A stretch of 64,000 nucleotides of DNA from Acinetobacter johnsonii CIP 64.6 (GTDB lineage: Bacteria; Pseudomonadota; Gammaproteobacteria; Pseudomonadales; Moraxellaceae), in NCBI RefSeq assembly GCF_000368045.1, contig NZ_KB849236.1:727731-791730 (forward strand), given 5' to 3'. How positions within the stretch are numbered: position 1 is the stretch's first letter; each line of letters opens with the position of its first letter. Made by a program: the position numbers and the translations under genes. Shown piece by piece: positions 35,518 through 44,878 of the stretch. The notes beneath the pieces are model-generated. The model did no database searches. It was not told the origin of the DNA and was given only the letters and a program-made list of their open reading frames with translations.

Positions 35518-35817
35518 TTTACAACCTCGGTGAAGAGTCCCATTCCCTAATAAAATTGGGATAGCGATTAAAGTGTCGCATGGTTGAAAAGTTTCTTTTT
35601 AAGTCTAAAACACTTCTCAATCATAAGACACCGCTACGTTGTAGGGCATTATGCCTCATATCGACAAACTAAGCTATACGTAAAGGTGCTTTAAATAACT
35701 GTTATAAAAACCGATTTTTTCACTCGGAATTTTATAATTTATTTAGGGATTTATTTTGAATATCAATAAACTGCAGAAAACTGAGGTGAGCCAAACCTCA
35801 GCTTAAATATGGTCAAA
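35518..35817 (-). promoter_or_regulatory. cyo operon upstream region, no gene
   Basis: The 300 bp between cyoA and the RDD gene hold no convincing ORF. The half nearest cyoA (35518-35660) presumably contains the oxidase promoter; no box or operator was clear enough to name. The other half is AT-rich and ends in the 3' region of the RDD gene. Confidence 0.4.
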
Positions 35818-36585
35818 TTACTGCTTAATGACCTTAGTTTTCGCCAGCTTATCGTGCAAAGTTTGACGCTTTGCAGTTAAACCAAAGACGTGATCGGCGA
35901 TGGTAATAAACGGCATGAACAGCATATTGAGTACAATAAAGACAACACTGCGTAATGTGAATACACGTAAAAGGCTGACTTTTTCGTTGGTTTCAACGTC
36001 TACAATTTTAATTTTGGTGATTTTTTTGCCAATACTTTGACCATTTTTTGCTAAGAAAAAAGCCTGGATACCGAGCATAATCAGCAGGTAAATGCCCATG
36101 GTGGTCCATGCTTCAGTTGGAATCAAACTGAACAGTTGTGCTTGCAGTTCACTGGCCTGTGTTGCTGTAGTAGCCGCTTGCATTTTTTGCTGAATTTCAG
36201 TGAGTTCACCAAATTTATCTGCTTGTAAAAAGAACGAGGGAATCGCAGCGGCAGGGAGCCAAAGAAGTAAATCAATGACTTTGGCTAAGACGCGTGTGCC
36301 TATTGATGCCAGTTCAGGTTGAGCAACTTTCGCCGCTGTACGGTTTGGTTGTGAAAATTGATTTGGCGTATGTATTGGCTCAGGAATAGGGGGCTGAGGT
36401 TGATAACCTACAGGTTCATACGCCAGTTTTCCTTGGGTGAGTTCACCTAAAGCTTTCCATTCAGGCATACCCTGATGCCAAACTAAATCCGTCAATAAAA
36501 CTTGTTGGCTTGCGAGCATTTGATTCAATTGCTCTAAGGTATATGGACCGGCTTGTTGATTATTTCGTGCCAAGTAAATCTGCAT
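35818..36585 (-). CDS. GYF_2 / RDD-family membrane protein
   Basis: The 255-residue protein has an N-terminal GYF_2-like domain (residues 1-55: YLARNNQQAGPYTLEQLNQM ... WHQGMPEWKALGEL), a Pro/Gln-rich linker (about 58-85) and a C-terminal RDD domain with three membrane segments (GTRVLAKVIDLLLWLPAAAI; GQSIGKKITKIKIVDVETN; LRVFTLRSVVFIVLN). RDD proteins are often transporters or membrane anchors of unknown role. It stands alone. Confidence 0.88.
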   Translation of the reverse strand: MQIYLARNNQQAGPYTLEQLNQMLASQQVLLTDLVWHQGMPEWKALGELTQGKLAYEPVGYQPQPPIPEPIHTPNQFSQPNRTAAKVAQPELASIGTRVLAKVIDLLLWLPAAAIPSFFLQADKFGELTEIQQKMQAATTATQASELQAQLFSLIPTEAWTTMGIYLLIMLGIQAFFLAKNGQSIGKKITKIKIVDVETNEKVSLLRVFTLRSVVFIVLNMLFMPFITIADHVFGLTAKRQTLHDKLAKTKVIKQ

Positions 36586-36884
36586 ATAAACTTAATCTCA
36601 AAATATAAGTTGGGATATTCAAATAATAAATGTATTTGTTTTCAGATTAAAAACAAATAAAAAATCTATGGTAAAACATGCGGATAGTCTAGAGAATTTC
36701 AAGCTGAAATTAACCAAAACTACACAAAATGCAGGACAGTGTAGCAAGGATTATGCTGCTTCTTCTAGCTTTATCGTAATGCGATCTCTTCTCAATCAAG
36801 ATGTTGATGCATGAGTATCAAACTTAGTCTAAATTTTTGCATCAATATGCTTGTTTTAATGCGGATACGTTGAAAGAGTGGATA
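36586..36884. other. Intergenic stretch, AT-rich, nothing recognised
   Basis: Between the RDD gene start and the ppsA terminator I found no ORF, RNA gene or clear promoter. The part beside the RDD gene probably carries its promoter. Confidence 0.35.
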
Positions 36885-36914
36885 TAAAAAAAGACCCACA
36901 AAAGGGTCTTTTTT
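36885..36914. terminator. Terminator after ppsA
   Basis: AAAAAAAGACCC-ACAAAA-GGGTCTTTTTT forms a hairpin with A- and T-runs, 14 bases past the ppsA stop. Confidence 0.88.
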
Positions 36915-36928
36915 ATCGGATCAAAAAG

Positions 36929-39307
36929 TTAAGCTTTTTGAACTTTTTCTGCTGCAAGGAAGAACCAAGTGTCTAATACTGAGTCAGGGTTAAGTGATAC
37001 AGATTCGATGCCTTGTTCCATCAGCCATTGCGCAAGATCTGGATGATCTGATGGGCCTTGACCACAAATACCCACATATTTACCTGCTTTACGGCATGCA
37101 TGAATTGCCATAGAAAGGAGTGCTTTTACTGCTGGATCACGCTCATCAAATAGGTGAGATACAATACCAGAGTCACGGTCCAGACCAAGTGTTAACTGGG
37201 TTAAGTCGTTTGAACCGATAGAGAAGCCATCGAAGTGTTCAAGGAACTGTTCAGCTAATAATGCGTTTGTTGGTAACTCACACATCATGATCACTTTCAG
37301 ACCATTTTCACCACGTTTCAAACCATTTAACGCCAATAATTCAATTACACGTTTCGCTTCATGTACAGTACGTACGAAAGGAATCATGATTTGAATATTG
37401 GTTAAGCCCATTTCGTCACGTGCTTTTTTCAACGCGCGGCATTCTAATTCGAAGCAGTCACGGAAGTTGTCAGACACATAACGGCTTGCACCACGGAAGC
37501 CCAACATTGGGTTTTCTTCTTCAGGCTCGTATAACTTACCACCGATCAAGTTTGCGTATTCATTTGACTTAAAGTCAGACATACGAACGATGACAGGTTT
37601 GTCTGCAAATGCTGCAGCAAGGGTAGAAATACCTTCAACCAGTTTTTCAACATAGAATTCGATTGGCGATGCATAACCCGCTGTACGCGCCATCACCGCA
37701 GCACGTGTTTCACGTGGCAAGCTGTCAATGTTCAACAATGCTTTAGGGTGAACACCGATCATACGGTTAATGATGAACTCAAGACGTGCGAGGCCAATCC
37801 CTTCATTTGGAATTTGTGCAAAGTCAAATGCGCGGTCAGGGTTGCCGACGTTCATCATTACTTTGAACGGAAGTTCTGGCATAGATTCGATTGAATTGGT
37901 TTGAATCTCGAAATCTAAAGAACCTTCGTAGATGAAACCTGTATCACCTTCTGCACATGAAACAGTTACTTCTTGGCCGTCTACTAGAACTTCAGTTGCA
38001 TTACCACAACCGACGATTGCTGGAACACCCAATTCACGCGCAATAATCGCTGCGTGACAAGTACGACCACCACGGTTAGTGACAATTGCAGCCGCACGTT
38101 TCATTACTGGTTCCCAGTCTGGGTCAGTCATGTCAGATACAAGCACGTCACCGTCTTGTACTTTGTCCATTTCTTTAATAGACGTAACAATACGGACTTT
38201 ACCAGAACCGATACGTTGACCGATTGAACGACCTTCACAAATCACAGTGCCTTTTTGTTTTAAAAGGTAGCGTTCCATGGTGCCGACGTTTTCACGGCTC
38301 TTCACTGTTTCAGGGCGCGCTTGAACGATATAAATTTGACCGTCATCACCATCTTTTGCCCACTCGATGTCCATTGGAGAACCATAATGGTTTTCAATGA
38401 TCAGCGCTTGTTTTGCAAGTTCTTGTAGTTCGTGGTCGTTTAATGCGAATTGTTGACGCTCTTGTTTTTCAACATCAACCACAACAACTGATTTACCTGC
38501 AGATGCTTCTTCGCCATAAATCATTTTTTGGTGTTTAGAACCTAGATTACGACGGAGGACAGCGTGCTTGCCTGCATTTAAAAGAGGTTTAGAAAGGTAG
38601 AATTCGTCAGGGTTTACTGCACCTTGAACAACCATTTCACCCAAACCATAAGATGCAGTGATGAAGACTACGTCACGGAAACCTGATTCAGTGTCGAGTG
38701 TAAACATTACACCTGCTGCACCAGTTTCAGAGCGAACCATACGCTGAATACCAGCAGATAAAGCCACAACATCATGCGCAAAGTTTTGGTGTACGCGGTA
38801 AGAAATTGCACGGTCGTTATACAGTGATGCAAATACTTCTTTGATCGCGATCAATACGTTGTCGATACCGCGAATGTTTAAGAAGGTTTCTTGTTGGCCT
38901 GCAAAAGAAGCATCTGGTAAATCTTCTGCTGTCGCAGAAGAGCGAACGGCAACCGCGATGTCTGGGTTGCCGTTTGAAAGCTCTGCAAATGCTTTACGAA
39001 CTTCTTGTTCGAGTTCTGCCGTAAGTGGAGTATCTACAATCCATTGGCGAATTTTCGCGCCTGTTTCAGCAAGAGCATTTACATCATCAACATTGAGGAC
39101 TTTTAACTCTGCATTGATTTTAGCGTTTAGGCCACTTTGCTCGAGAAATTCACGATATGCTTGAGCTGTAGTAGCAAAGCCACCTGGTACAGATACACCT
39201 GCATTTGATAGGTGGCTGATCATTTCACCTAAAGATGAGTTTTTCCCACCTACAAGTTCAACGTCGTGTTTCCCTAATTTTTCTAGACCAATTACGCGCG
39301 CTTCCAA
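36929..39307 (-). CDS. ppsA: Phosphoenolpyruvate synthase
   Basis: PpsA converts pyruvate, ATP and water to PEP, AMP and phosphate for gluconeogenesis. With a TTG start at 39307 (GGAG eight bases upstream) the protein has 792 residues, the E. coli length, and begins EARVIGLEKLGKHDVELVGG after the Met. An N-terminal ATP-binding domain (VGGKNSSLGEM; RSSATAEDLPDASFAGQQET) is followed by the swivelling His domain with TNRGGRTCHAAIIARELGVPA (catalytic His about 420) and a C-terminal PEP-binding barrel (GSNDLTQLTLGLDRDS). The frame extends upstream to 39340 but without family similarity. It is divergent from its regulator ppsR. Confidence 0.96.
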   Translation of the reverse strand: MEARVIGLEKLGKHDVELVGGKNSSLGEMISHLSNAGVSVPGGFATTAQAYREFLEQSGLNAKINAELKVLNVDDVNALAETGAKIRQWIVDTPLTAELEQEVRKAFAELSNGNPDIAVAVRSSATAEDLPDASFAGQQETFLNIRGIDNVLIAIKEVFASLYNDRAISYRVHQNFAHDVVALSAGIQRMVRSETGAAGVMFTLDTESGFRDVVFITASYGLGEMVVQGAVNPDEFYLSKPLLNAGKHAVLRRNLGSKHQKMIYGEEASAGKSVVVVDVEKQERQQFALNDHELQELAKQALIIENHYGSPMDIEWAKDGDDGQIYIVQARPETVKSRENVGTMERYLLKQKGTVICEGRSIGQRIGSGKVRIVTSIKEMDKVQDGDVLVSDMTDPDWEPVMKRAAAIVTNRGGRTCHAAIIARELGVPAIVGCGNATEVLVDGQEVTVSCAEGDTGFIYEGSLDFEIQTNSIESMPELPFKVMMNVGNPDRAFDFAQIPNEGIGLARLEFIINRMIGVHPKALLNIDSLPRETRAAVMARTAGYASPIEFYVEKLVEGISTLAAAFADKPVIVRMSDFKSNEYANLIGGKLYEPEEENPMLGFRGASRYVSDNFRDCFELECRALKKARDEMGLTNIQIMIPFVRTVHEAKRVIELLALNGLKRGENGLKVIMMCELPTNALLAEQFLEHFDGFSIGSNDLTQLTLGLDRDSGIVSHLFDERDPAVKALLSMAIHACRKAGKYVGICGQGPSDHPDLAQWLMEQGIESVSLNPDSVLDTWFFLAAEKVQKA

Positions 39308-39463
39308 AGTTGTTACTCCACTTTTGCAGTATTTAATCACTATCTTGGCATCAGATTATAACAAATCTACTTAGCTTTTTGATTTTACTAAGCGACAGTC
39401 ATGTAAGATCGGTTTACTATAAAGATTATATAGCACTAAGACAAATTTTTGAGGAGAATTTTA

Positions 39464-40300
39464 ATGTCAGGAAGTAAACAATTTAAGCGGAGTGTTTTTT
39501 TTGTATCTGATGGTACTGCGATTACCGCTGAAACCCTTGGGCACTCGCTATTGGCGCAGTTTCCAAATGTTGACTTTGACATTCATATTATTCCTTATAT
39601 TAGCTCTGAAGAAGCTGCTACAAATGTGGTTGCTGAGATCAATTTAAGGGCACAACAAGACGGACAAAAGCCACTGGTTTTTGACACTTTAGTCGACCCG
39701 TACGTGCGTGACATTATTAATACTGCAAATGCTATAAATCTTGATGTATTTGAAGGGCTTATTAGTAAATTGTCTGAAGAGCTAGGAACGCCGCCTACAA
39801 CTTTAGTCGGACAGACCCATGCGGTGACCGATTCGGCGTCTTATAAAGCACGTATTGATGCGGTGCATTTTGCTTTAGATAACGATGACGGTGCACGCAC
39901 ACGCCACTATGACAAGGCTGACCTGATTCTGATTGGGGTGTCGCGTTCGGGTAAAACACCGACGTCAATTTATTTGTCATTACAGTTTGGGATTCGTGTT
40001 GCAAACTATCCTTTAACTGAAGAAGACTTGGATGACAACCGTTTACCTGCGGTACTTCGCGCGCATAAACAGAAGCTTTTTGGTTTGATGATTGATGCGG
40101 AACGTCTGGTTGCTATTCGCTCTGAACGTAAAGCCAATAGCCGTTATGCAAGCTTCAGCCAGTGTCAAATGGAGCTTCGCGCAATTGAAGGGATTTATAT
40201 CTCTGAAGGGATTAAATACTTAAATGTCTCGGAAATGTCGATTGAAGAAATTTCAACCCGTGTACTGCAAATGACGGGCTTAAAACGTCGCATTGGTTGA
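39464..40300 (+). CDS. ppsR: PEP synthase regulatory protein (kinase/pyrophosphorylase)
   Basis: PpsR inactivates and reactivates PEP synthase by ADP-dependent phosphorylation and Pi-dependent dephosphorylation of a threonine near the catalytic His. The 278-residue product (DUF299) begins MSGSKQFKRSVFFVSDGTAITAE and has the P-loop IGVSRSGKTPTSIYLS at about 154-169. ATG 39464 is chosen because GAGGAG lies just upstream. It is divergent from ppsA with a gap of about 155 bp, which must hold both promoters. Confidence 0.95.
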   Translation: MSGSKQFKRSVFFVSDGTAITAETLGHSLLAQFPNVDFDIHIIPYISSEEAATNVVAEINLRAQQDGQKPLVFDTLVDPYVRDIINTANAINLDVFEGLISKLSEELGTPPTTLVGQTHAVTDSASYKARIDAVHFALDNDDGARTRHYDKADLILIGVSRSGKTPTSIYLSLQFGIRVANYPLTEEDLDDNRLPAVLRAHKQKLFGLMIDAERLVAIRSERKANSRYASFSQCQMELRAIEGIYISEGIKYLNVSEMSIEEISTRVLQMTGLKRRIG

Positions 40301-40311
40301 TATTGTCATTA

Positions 40312-40347
40312 CATTATAAAGCGTCATATTGATGATGCTTTATAATG
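40312..40347 (+). terminator. Hairpin after ppsR
   Basis: CATTATAAAGC at 40312-40322 pairs exactly with GCTTTATAATG at 40337-40347. It lies 12 bases after the ppsR stop. No long T-run follows, so termination may be weak. Confidence 0.55.
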
Positions 40348-40378
40348 TCGATCAATATAAAAATACAGATTAGATCAA

Positions 40379-41107
40379 ATGAAAATAATATCAAAATGCC
40401 TATTAGGTGTATTTTGTTTTGCTCATTTTAATATGGCTTTATATGGGAAAAATATATCAATTCAGCAGGCTGAGCAGGCCATTGATCAAAAATATGCAGC
40501 GCTAGATTTTTATGCGGTGAATCAACAGATCGAAAGTGATATGGTTGATTTAATCCGTGAAAATGCAGAAAGTTATGCTTATTCTTTCCCTAAATTGACT
40601 GAAAATCTTAGACTAAAGATTAATGCCTCACCGGACCAACTGCTTAAATTCTATACCTTTGATGTAGGTGGTGGCGGTACTATGGGTGAATTTTCATCCT
40701 ATGTGCAGATGAAATCGAGCACGTCCACTAAACTTCAGCCTTTAGAAACAGGCTATATTTTAAAGATTGACCAAGTGAAATTGGGTGCACAGCCGATTTA
40801 TCTGATTCAAAGTTATTACAAAGGTGATAGCTGTCACGGTCTCTATCAAATTCAAGCCTTTAAAATGCATGCCCAAGCTTTGACAGCAACACCAATTTTC
40901 CAGACCAAAAACCAGCAACTAAGTTCGATTGAAGTAGATTATGACTGTCATTATGACGAAGAGCAGCGCGGTTCATATATTCGTGTTTCAAAAGACTTAA
41001 ACAAGATTGATATCACTTTATTAGATCAAAACAGCCAACCGACTGGAAAATACTTACGTTATCAGCGCTCAAATACAGGCTATCGGTATATAGGTGTGAC
41101 GAAATAA
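40379..41107 (+). CDS. Secreted protein of unknown function
   Basis: The 242-residue product begins MKIISKCLLGVFCFAHFNMA, a likely signal peptide. The mature protein has QAEQAIDQKYAALDFYAVNQ and a glycine-rich turn FDVGGGGTMGEFSS at about 93-106, and three cysteines. I do not recognise the family. It stands alone after ppsR, from which a hairpin separates it. Confidence 0.7.
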   Translation: MKIISKCLLGVFCFAHFNMALYGKNISIQQAEQAIDQKYAALDFYAVNQQIESDMVDLIRENAESYAYSFPKLTENLRLKINASPDQLLKFYTFDVGGGGTMGEFSSYVQMKSSTSTKLQPLETGYILKIDQVKLGAQPIYLIQSYYKGDSCHGLYQIQAFKMHAQALTATPIFQTKNQQLSSIEVDYDCHYDEEQRGSYIRVSKDLNKIDITLLDQNSQPTGKYLRYQRSNTGYRYIGVTK

Positions 41108-41111
41108 ACAA

Positions 41112-41134
41112 CGGGTAAGTGGGTAAAACTTACC
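41112..41134. terminator. Hairpin between two convergent genes
   Basis: GGGTAAGT and ACTTACCC form an 8-bp stem around GGGTAAA, between the convergent genes ending at 41107 and 41143. It has no T-run but is placed where a terminator is expected. Confidence 0.45.
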
Positions 41135-41142
41135 CTATACGG

Positions 41143-41706
41143 TTAATGGCTATAGGTGGTAATGATCACATCGACTGGATATTCGGCGCCATCTAAACTT
41201 TGAATATCATGTTCACGAATTTTGACGATTGGCCAAGTGATTAGCTTACAGTTGTCGCGCTGTAGGGCATGATAATAATGATCGGACTTAAAAAAATTAA
41301 GTTTATCGGCAGCGGAGTTAGGTTTGAGTTGGTGTCTAAGCCATGGGTCTTGGACTTGGGTTTCTAAAAAGCGTAGAGCCAGTAGGCATTTGATCCGTGT
41401 ATTAAATAGACGTCGGTTCTTAATAACCAGAGGATGTTGGATTAAGCGCTGAATTCCACGCTCTGTTTTTGGCAAGATAAATTGCGGTGCGTTTTGAAAA
41501 ACATAGACCGATTGAGCGACCTGACAAATCGATTCGAGGGCAGTTACTGTATGCTGGTTAGTGCCAATAATTGCGACACGTTGCTCAGCAAAAGTATGTT
41601 GTTTAATTTCTGATGAGGGAATTAGTTGACCTTTAAAATGCTGAAAATATTCGGGATGGTTTTGAAATAAACCAGATATATTGTCTGTTGAATGTAAATT
41701 GACCAT
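41143..41706 (-). CDS. Short NAD(P)-binding protein resembling part of a flavin monooxygenase
   Basis: The 187-residue protein begins MVNLHSTDNISGLF (AAGGA upstream). Residues ~43-85 (QRVAIIGTNQHTVTALESIC then VYVFQNAPQFILPK) closely resemble the second nucleotide-binding segment of Baeyer-Villiger-type monooxygenases, where it reads VAIIGTGATA...VFQRTP. The N-terminal FAD motif and the rest of the enzyme are missing, and the second glycines of the motif are replaced (GTNQHT). It could be a decayed remnant or a diverged non-catalytic protein. The frame is clean. Confidence 0.6.
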   Translation of the reverse strand: MVNLHSTDNISGLFQNHPEYFQHFKGQLIPSSEIKQHTFAEQRVAIIGTNQHTVTALESICQVAQSVYVFQNAPQFILPKTERGIQRLIQHPLVIKNRRLFNTRIKCLLALRFLETQVQDPWLRHQLKPNSAADKLNFFKSDHYYHALQRDNCKLITWPIVKIREHDIQSLDGAEYPVDVIITTYSH

Positions 41707-41947
41707 GCTTGATCCTTAATTGTTTTTTATCGTCTTCCTTAATTTATTATTTTTAGTGCTTTTGCTCTAAAAAGGCAAAGTGATAAATTGTCTGAGCAGT
41801 CACGCTAACTTTAGTCTAGACATAGCAGCAGTTTTTGCAGGGTTTTAAGGATCTTTTAGATATCGGCTGAGATTTTAATTATTCATTTATGCACGTCGCC
41901 TTATGGGTATGCATTAATACGCATAAGGCGATTAACTTCATTTGTAC

Positions 41948-42949
41948 TTAGCTATTTTTGATCTGCATGAGACGTTCAAAATTTTCTAAACGTTTGTCCG
42001 TGTCATAGATGTCACAGGTGAAAATGAATTCGTCGACATCATATTCTAAAAGAAGCTGTTTCAAACCTTCTTTCACTGTGCCATTGGAACCGATTTGCGC
42101 CATGGCATAAAAACTGTCTACTGACATTTTTTCCGCAGGTGACCATAGACCGTCCATACTGGCAATCGGTGCTTTTAACTTTAAACTTTGACCGCGCATG
42201 AGACCTAAAACTCGTTGGTAGGCACTGGTCGCTAGATATTCAGCTTCAGCATCGGTTTCAGCAACGACCGTCGGGACACCCATAGATACATAAGGTTTGG
42301 ATAAGTACTCAGAGGGTTCAAAGTTTTCACGATAGAGCTGAATCGCTTGTTTTAGCATACGTGGTGCAAAGTGTGATGCAAAAGAGTAGGGAAGACCGAG
42401 TTTTGCAGCCAGTTGTGCACTAAATAAACTTGAACCGAGTAGCCATACAGGAACATGTGTCCCTTGCCCCGGAGTTGCAATGATACGCTGATTTGGCTCA
42501 GCGTCCTTAAAGTAATGCAGAATTTCTAAAACATCTTGTGGGAACTGATCTTCAGTTTCTTGACGGCCACGGCGAAGTGCGCGCATGGTCACTTGGTCTG
42601 TACCCGGTGCTCGACCTAAACCTAATTCGATCCGGTTTGGATAGAGTGTCGCAAGCGTACCGAATTGCTCTGCCACGATCAGCGGGGCATGGTTTGGGAG
42701 CATGATACCGCCAGAACCGACCTTTAAGGTTGAGGTATTCGCAAGTAAATAGCCGAGTAGCACCGCAGTTGCAGAGCTGGCAATACCATCCATATTATGA
42801 TGTTCTGCAAGCCAAAGTCGGCTATAGCCTAAACGCTCAGCTTGTTGGGCTAACTTTAAGCTATGCTGTAGGGTGAGTTGTACAGTTTGATCTTCGCGGA
42901 CAGGAGCTAATTCTAAAATAGAAAATTGAGTCTCGGACAACGTGCGCAT
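41948..42949 (-). CDS. Luciferase-like (LLM class) flavin-dependent oxidoreductase
   Basis: The 333-residue protein belongs to the bacterial luciferase-like superfamily: SLKLAQQAERLGYSRLWLAEHHNM near the N-terminus (~30-53), LKVGSGGIMLPNHAPLIVAE (~75-94) and RIELGLGRAPGTD (about 106-118). The close layout is the YhbW-type group. It would use reduced FMN from a partner reductase; its substrate is unknown. It stands alone, with no reductase gene nearby. Confidence 0.92.
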   Translation of the reverse strand: MRTLSETQFSILELAPVREDQTVQLTLQHSLKLAQQAERLGYSRLWLAEHHNMDGIASSATAVLLGYLLANTSTLKVGSGGIMLPNHAPLIVAEQFGTLATLYPNRIELGLGRAPGTDQVTMRALRRGRQETEDQFPQDVLEILHYFKDAEPNQRIIATPGQGTHVPVWLLGSSLFSAQLAAKLGLPYSFASHFAPRMLKQAIQLYRENFEPSEYLSKPYVSMGVPTVVAETDAEAEYLATSAYQRVLGLMRGQSLKLKAPIASMDGLWSPAEKMSVDSFYAMAQIGSNGTVKEGLKQLLLEYDVDEFIFTCDIYDTDKRLENFERLMQIKNS

Positions 42950-43189
42950 TCTATTTCTCAGTTTTGTTTTATATATCGAAATAATACGATATAAGTGCTA
43001 TCTTGTATATCGATTTTATTCGATGTTCTGATTGTTTTATATAAGGTATTGATTTAAAAATGAAACAAAATTTATATTCAACATCGTTGAACAGCACCAG
43101 CCACACATGCGTTTAAAACCAAAGTGGTAAGCTGCTGCATTCAGTAGAAACGATGCAGTGTCTTTTTTGAGTGTAGTTGTCAGATAAAT

Positions 43190-43210
43190 AAAAAAGCACC
43201 CGAAGGTGCT
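43190..43210 (-). terminator. Terminator after glycine-zipper gene 1
   Basis: AGCACC-CGAA-GGTGCT with an A-run before it (a T-run on the minus strand) lies 30 bases past the gene at 43240. The same 21 bases occur again at 43942-43962. Confidence 0.85.
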
Positions 43211-43239
43211 CTTTTATTTGAAAATGTTTTATGCGGTAC

Positions 43240-43767
43240 TTAGCGTTTACCGTTTTTGTACCAGCCTAAGTGACGGCCATTGTCACCACGGTAGTTGTGA
43301 CCATTATATTTATAATTGCTATTACGGTAGCCACGGCTGTCATAACGACGATCATAACGGTCGTCGTAACGGCGGTCATATTCGTCATTATAACGACGGT
43401 CTTCAGAGACTTTTTTACCTAGAACTGCACCACCCGCTGAACCGAGACCTGCACCAATATACCCACCATTGGTACCGCCCATGTTTTTACCTACGGTATA
43501 ACCACCTGCACCACCGAGTGCTCCACCAATGATTGCACCATTACGGTCACGTTTGTTGGCTGAAGCGGCTGCACCTGCACCACCACCAATGGCAGAACCA
43601 ATCATCGCGCCTGTTTGTCCACCCATTTGGTTACCAATCGCGGCACCGACAACACCACCTAATGCAGATGTTAGTGCAGTATTGGTTGTATTACCTGCAT
43701 ATGTTGTGGTCATCGTTAATGCTGAAGCTGCAATTACGGTACTCATTAAAATTGATTTAATTTTCAT
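43240..43767 (-). CDS. Glycine-zipper envelope protein 1
   Basis: The 175-residue protein starts MKIKSILMSTVIAASALTMT (ATG 43767 with AGGAG upstream; the frame extends to 43974 but without family features). A signal peptide is followed by repeated glycine-zipper segments (about 30-120: ALGGVVGAAIGNQMGGQTGA, GGALGGAGGYTVGKNMGGTN) that can insert in or span a membrane, and then a Tyr/Arg/Asp-rich tail (YDRRYDDRYDRRYDSRGY). It is paralogous to the next gene. Function is unknown; such proteins often act in envelope stress. Confidence 0.82.
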   Translation of the reverse strand: MKIKSILMSTVIAASALTMTTTYAGNTTNTALTSALGGVVGAAIGNQMGGQTGAMIGSAIGGGAGAAASANKRDRNGAIIGGALGGAGGYTVGKNMGGTNGGYIGAGLGSAGGAVLGKKVSEDRRYNDEYDRRYDDRYDRRYDSRGYRNSNYKYNGHNYRGDNGRHLGWYKNGKR

Positions 43768-43941
43768 TTTTAAACTCCTAAGAGCATGTCTATTTTGTCT
43801 TGATTTCACTTTAGCGAAACAAGTGGGAAGAATAATGAAGAGAAATTTTATCGAAACCATTGCTTTGGTAAGTGCTGTGTAACGACTCTTCGTATTTTCT
43901 ACCAGTTTGGCTGATGTGTTGTTGCGTCTAAATCTGTGCCA

Positions 43942-43964
43942 TAAAAAAGCACCCGAAGGTGCTT
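43942..43964 (-). terminator. Terminator after glycine-zipper gene 2
   Basis: The same AGCACC-CGAA-GGTGCT hairpin as at 43190 lies 28 bases past the gene at 43992. The copy suggests that gene and terminator were duplicated together. Confidence 0.85.
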
Positions 43965-43991
43965 TCAATGACATCTTTACGATGCAGCTAA

Positions 43992-44417
43992 TTAATGGTG
44001 TTTATGTTTTTTCTTCCATTTTTTACCATGGTAAGAGTCATACTGTTTATCTTTTGAGATTTTGTTGCCGAGTGCTGCACCGCCCGCTGCACCTAATGCA
44101 GAACCCACGTAGCCACCATTGGTTCCGCCCATGCTTTTACCTACGGTATAGCCCGCACCACCACCGATCGCACCGCCAATAGCAGATTCAGTACGATGAC
44201 GTTTGTCACTTGCAACTGCTGCACCACCTGCACCACCAAGTGCTGCGCCAATAGTTGCACCAGTTGTGCCGCCCATGTTTTTACCAATTGCTGTCCCTGC
44301 AACACTACCTAAAGCACTGGCTGCTGCAACGCGAGTTGTGCTGTCTGCATACGCAGTTGCAGTAAACATAGATGCCGTTGCTAATGTTGCTGACATTAAG
44401 AGTGTATTAAGTTTCAT
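43992..44417 (-). CDS. Glycine-zipper envelope protein 2
   Basis: The 141-residue protein starts MKLNTLLMSATLATASMFTA (ATG 44417; GGAG upstream). A signal peptide precedes glycine-zipper segments (GSVAGTAIGKNMGGTTGATI, GGGAGYTVGKSMGGTNGGYV) and a basic, His/Lys-rich end (GKKWKKKHKHH). It shares layout, motifs and terminator with the gene at 43240, so the pair is a tandem duplication whose tails have diverged. Confidence 0.82.
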   Translation of the reverse strand: MKLNTLLMSATLATASMFTATAYADSTTRVAAASALGSVAGTAIGKNMGGTTGATIGAALGGAGGAAVASDKRHRTESAIGGAIGGGAGYTVGKSMGGTNGGYVGSALGAAGGAALGNKISKDKQYDSYHGKKWKKKHKHH

Positions 44418-44878
44418 GTGTTTCTCCATGTCCAACATTGGTTGAACTGTCTTACTTTTTTCGATGTGGCTAATGTAACAAAAAGATTCCAGTTAATTGT
44501 GGAGAGTTAAAACTAAATTGAAACCCGTTGGTTTCTTGTTTGTATCAGTTTTATTACAAATGTGAATAAGCAGAATGAAATTTATCCAAAATCATGCAAA
44601 TGTGGATAAACCTAGGAGTGATGCAGTTCACACTCTGAATTTTGAGCTGAAATGACCTATTTAAAAGATGTATATGAAATAAGCTGTTTTGCATTTTTTA
44701 AGCGTTAGTAAGCGCATAAACACGCTTTAAAAGTGTATCAATCCAATGAGGTGTATAAAGTAAACGTCGCTCAGGATTGAATAAAGATGTTCTTTGCGTG
44801 ATAGAGCCGTTAAACTAAGCGCAAATTTTTTGGTGCTGTGAAACTGTATTGCAGCCTTTATATTGAGATATTTTCCTA
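44418..44878 (+). promoter_or_regulatory. Intergenic region between glycine-zipper gene 2 and prfA, no gene
   Basis: This 461-bp stretch divides two divergent transcription units. I see no convincing gene. The part near 44760-44878 should hold the prfA promoter and the part near 44418-44500 that of the glycine-zipper gene; no boxes were clear enough to name. Confidence 0.4.

Noticed and set aside
43060..43170. 18-codon ORF and imperfect hairpin upstream of the luciferase-like gene
   Set aside because: Too short, no similarity and no gene leading into the hairpin; likely chance.
43206..43882. Plus-strand ORFs rich in His/Tyr and Pro/Ala across the glycine-zipper gene
   Set aside because: They mirror the Tyr/Arg and Gly codons of the real minus-strand gene and have no ribosome-binding sites of note.
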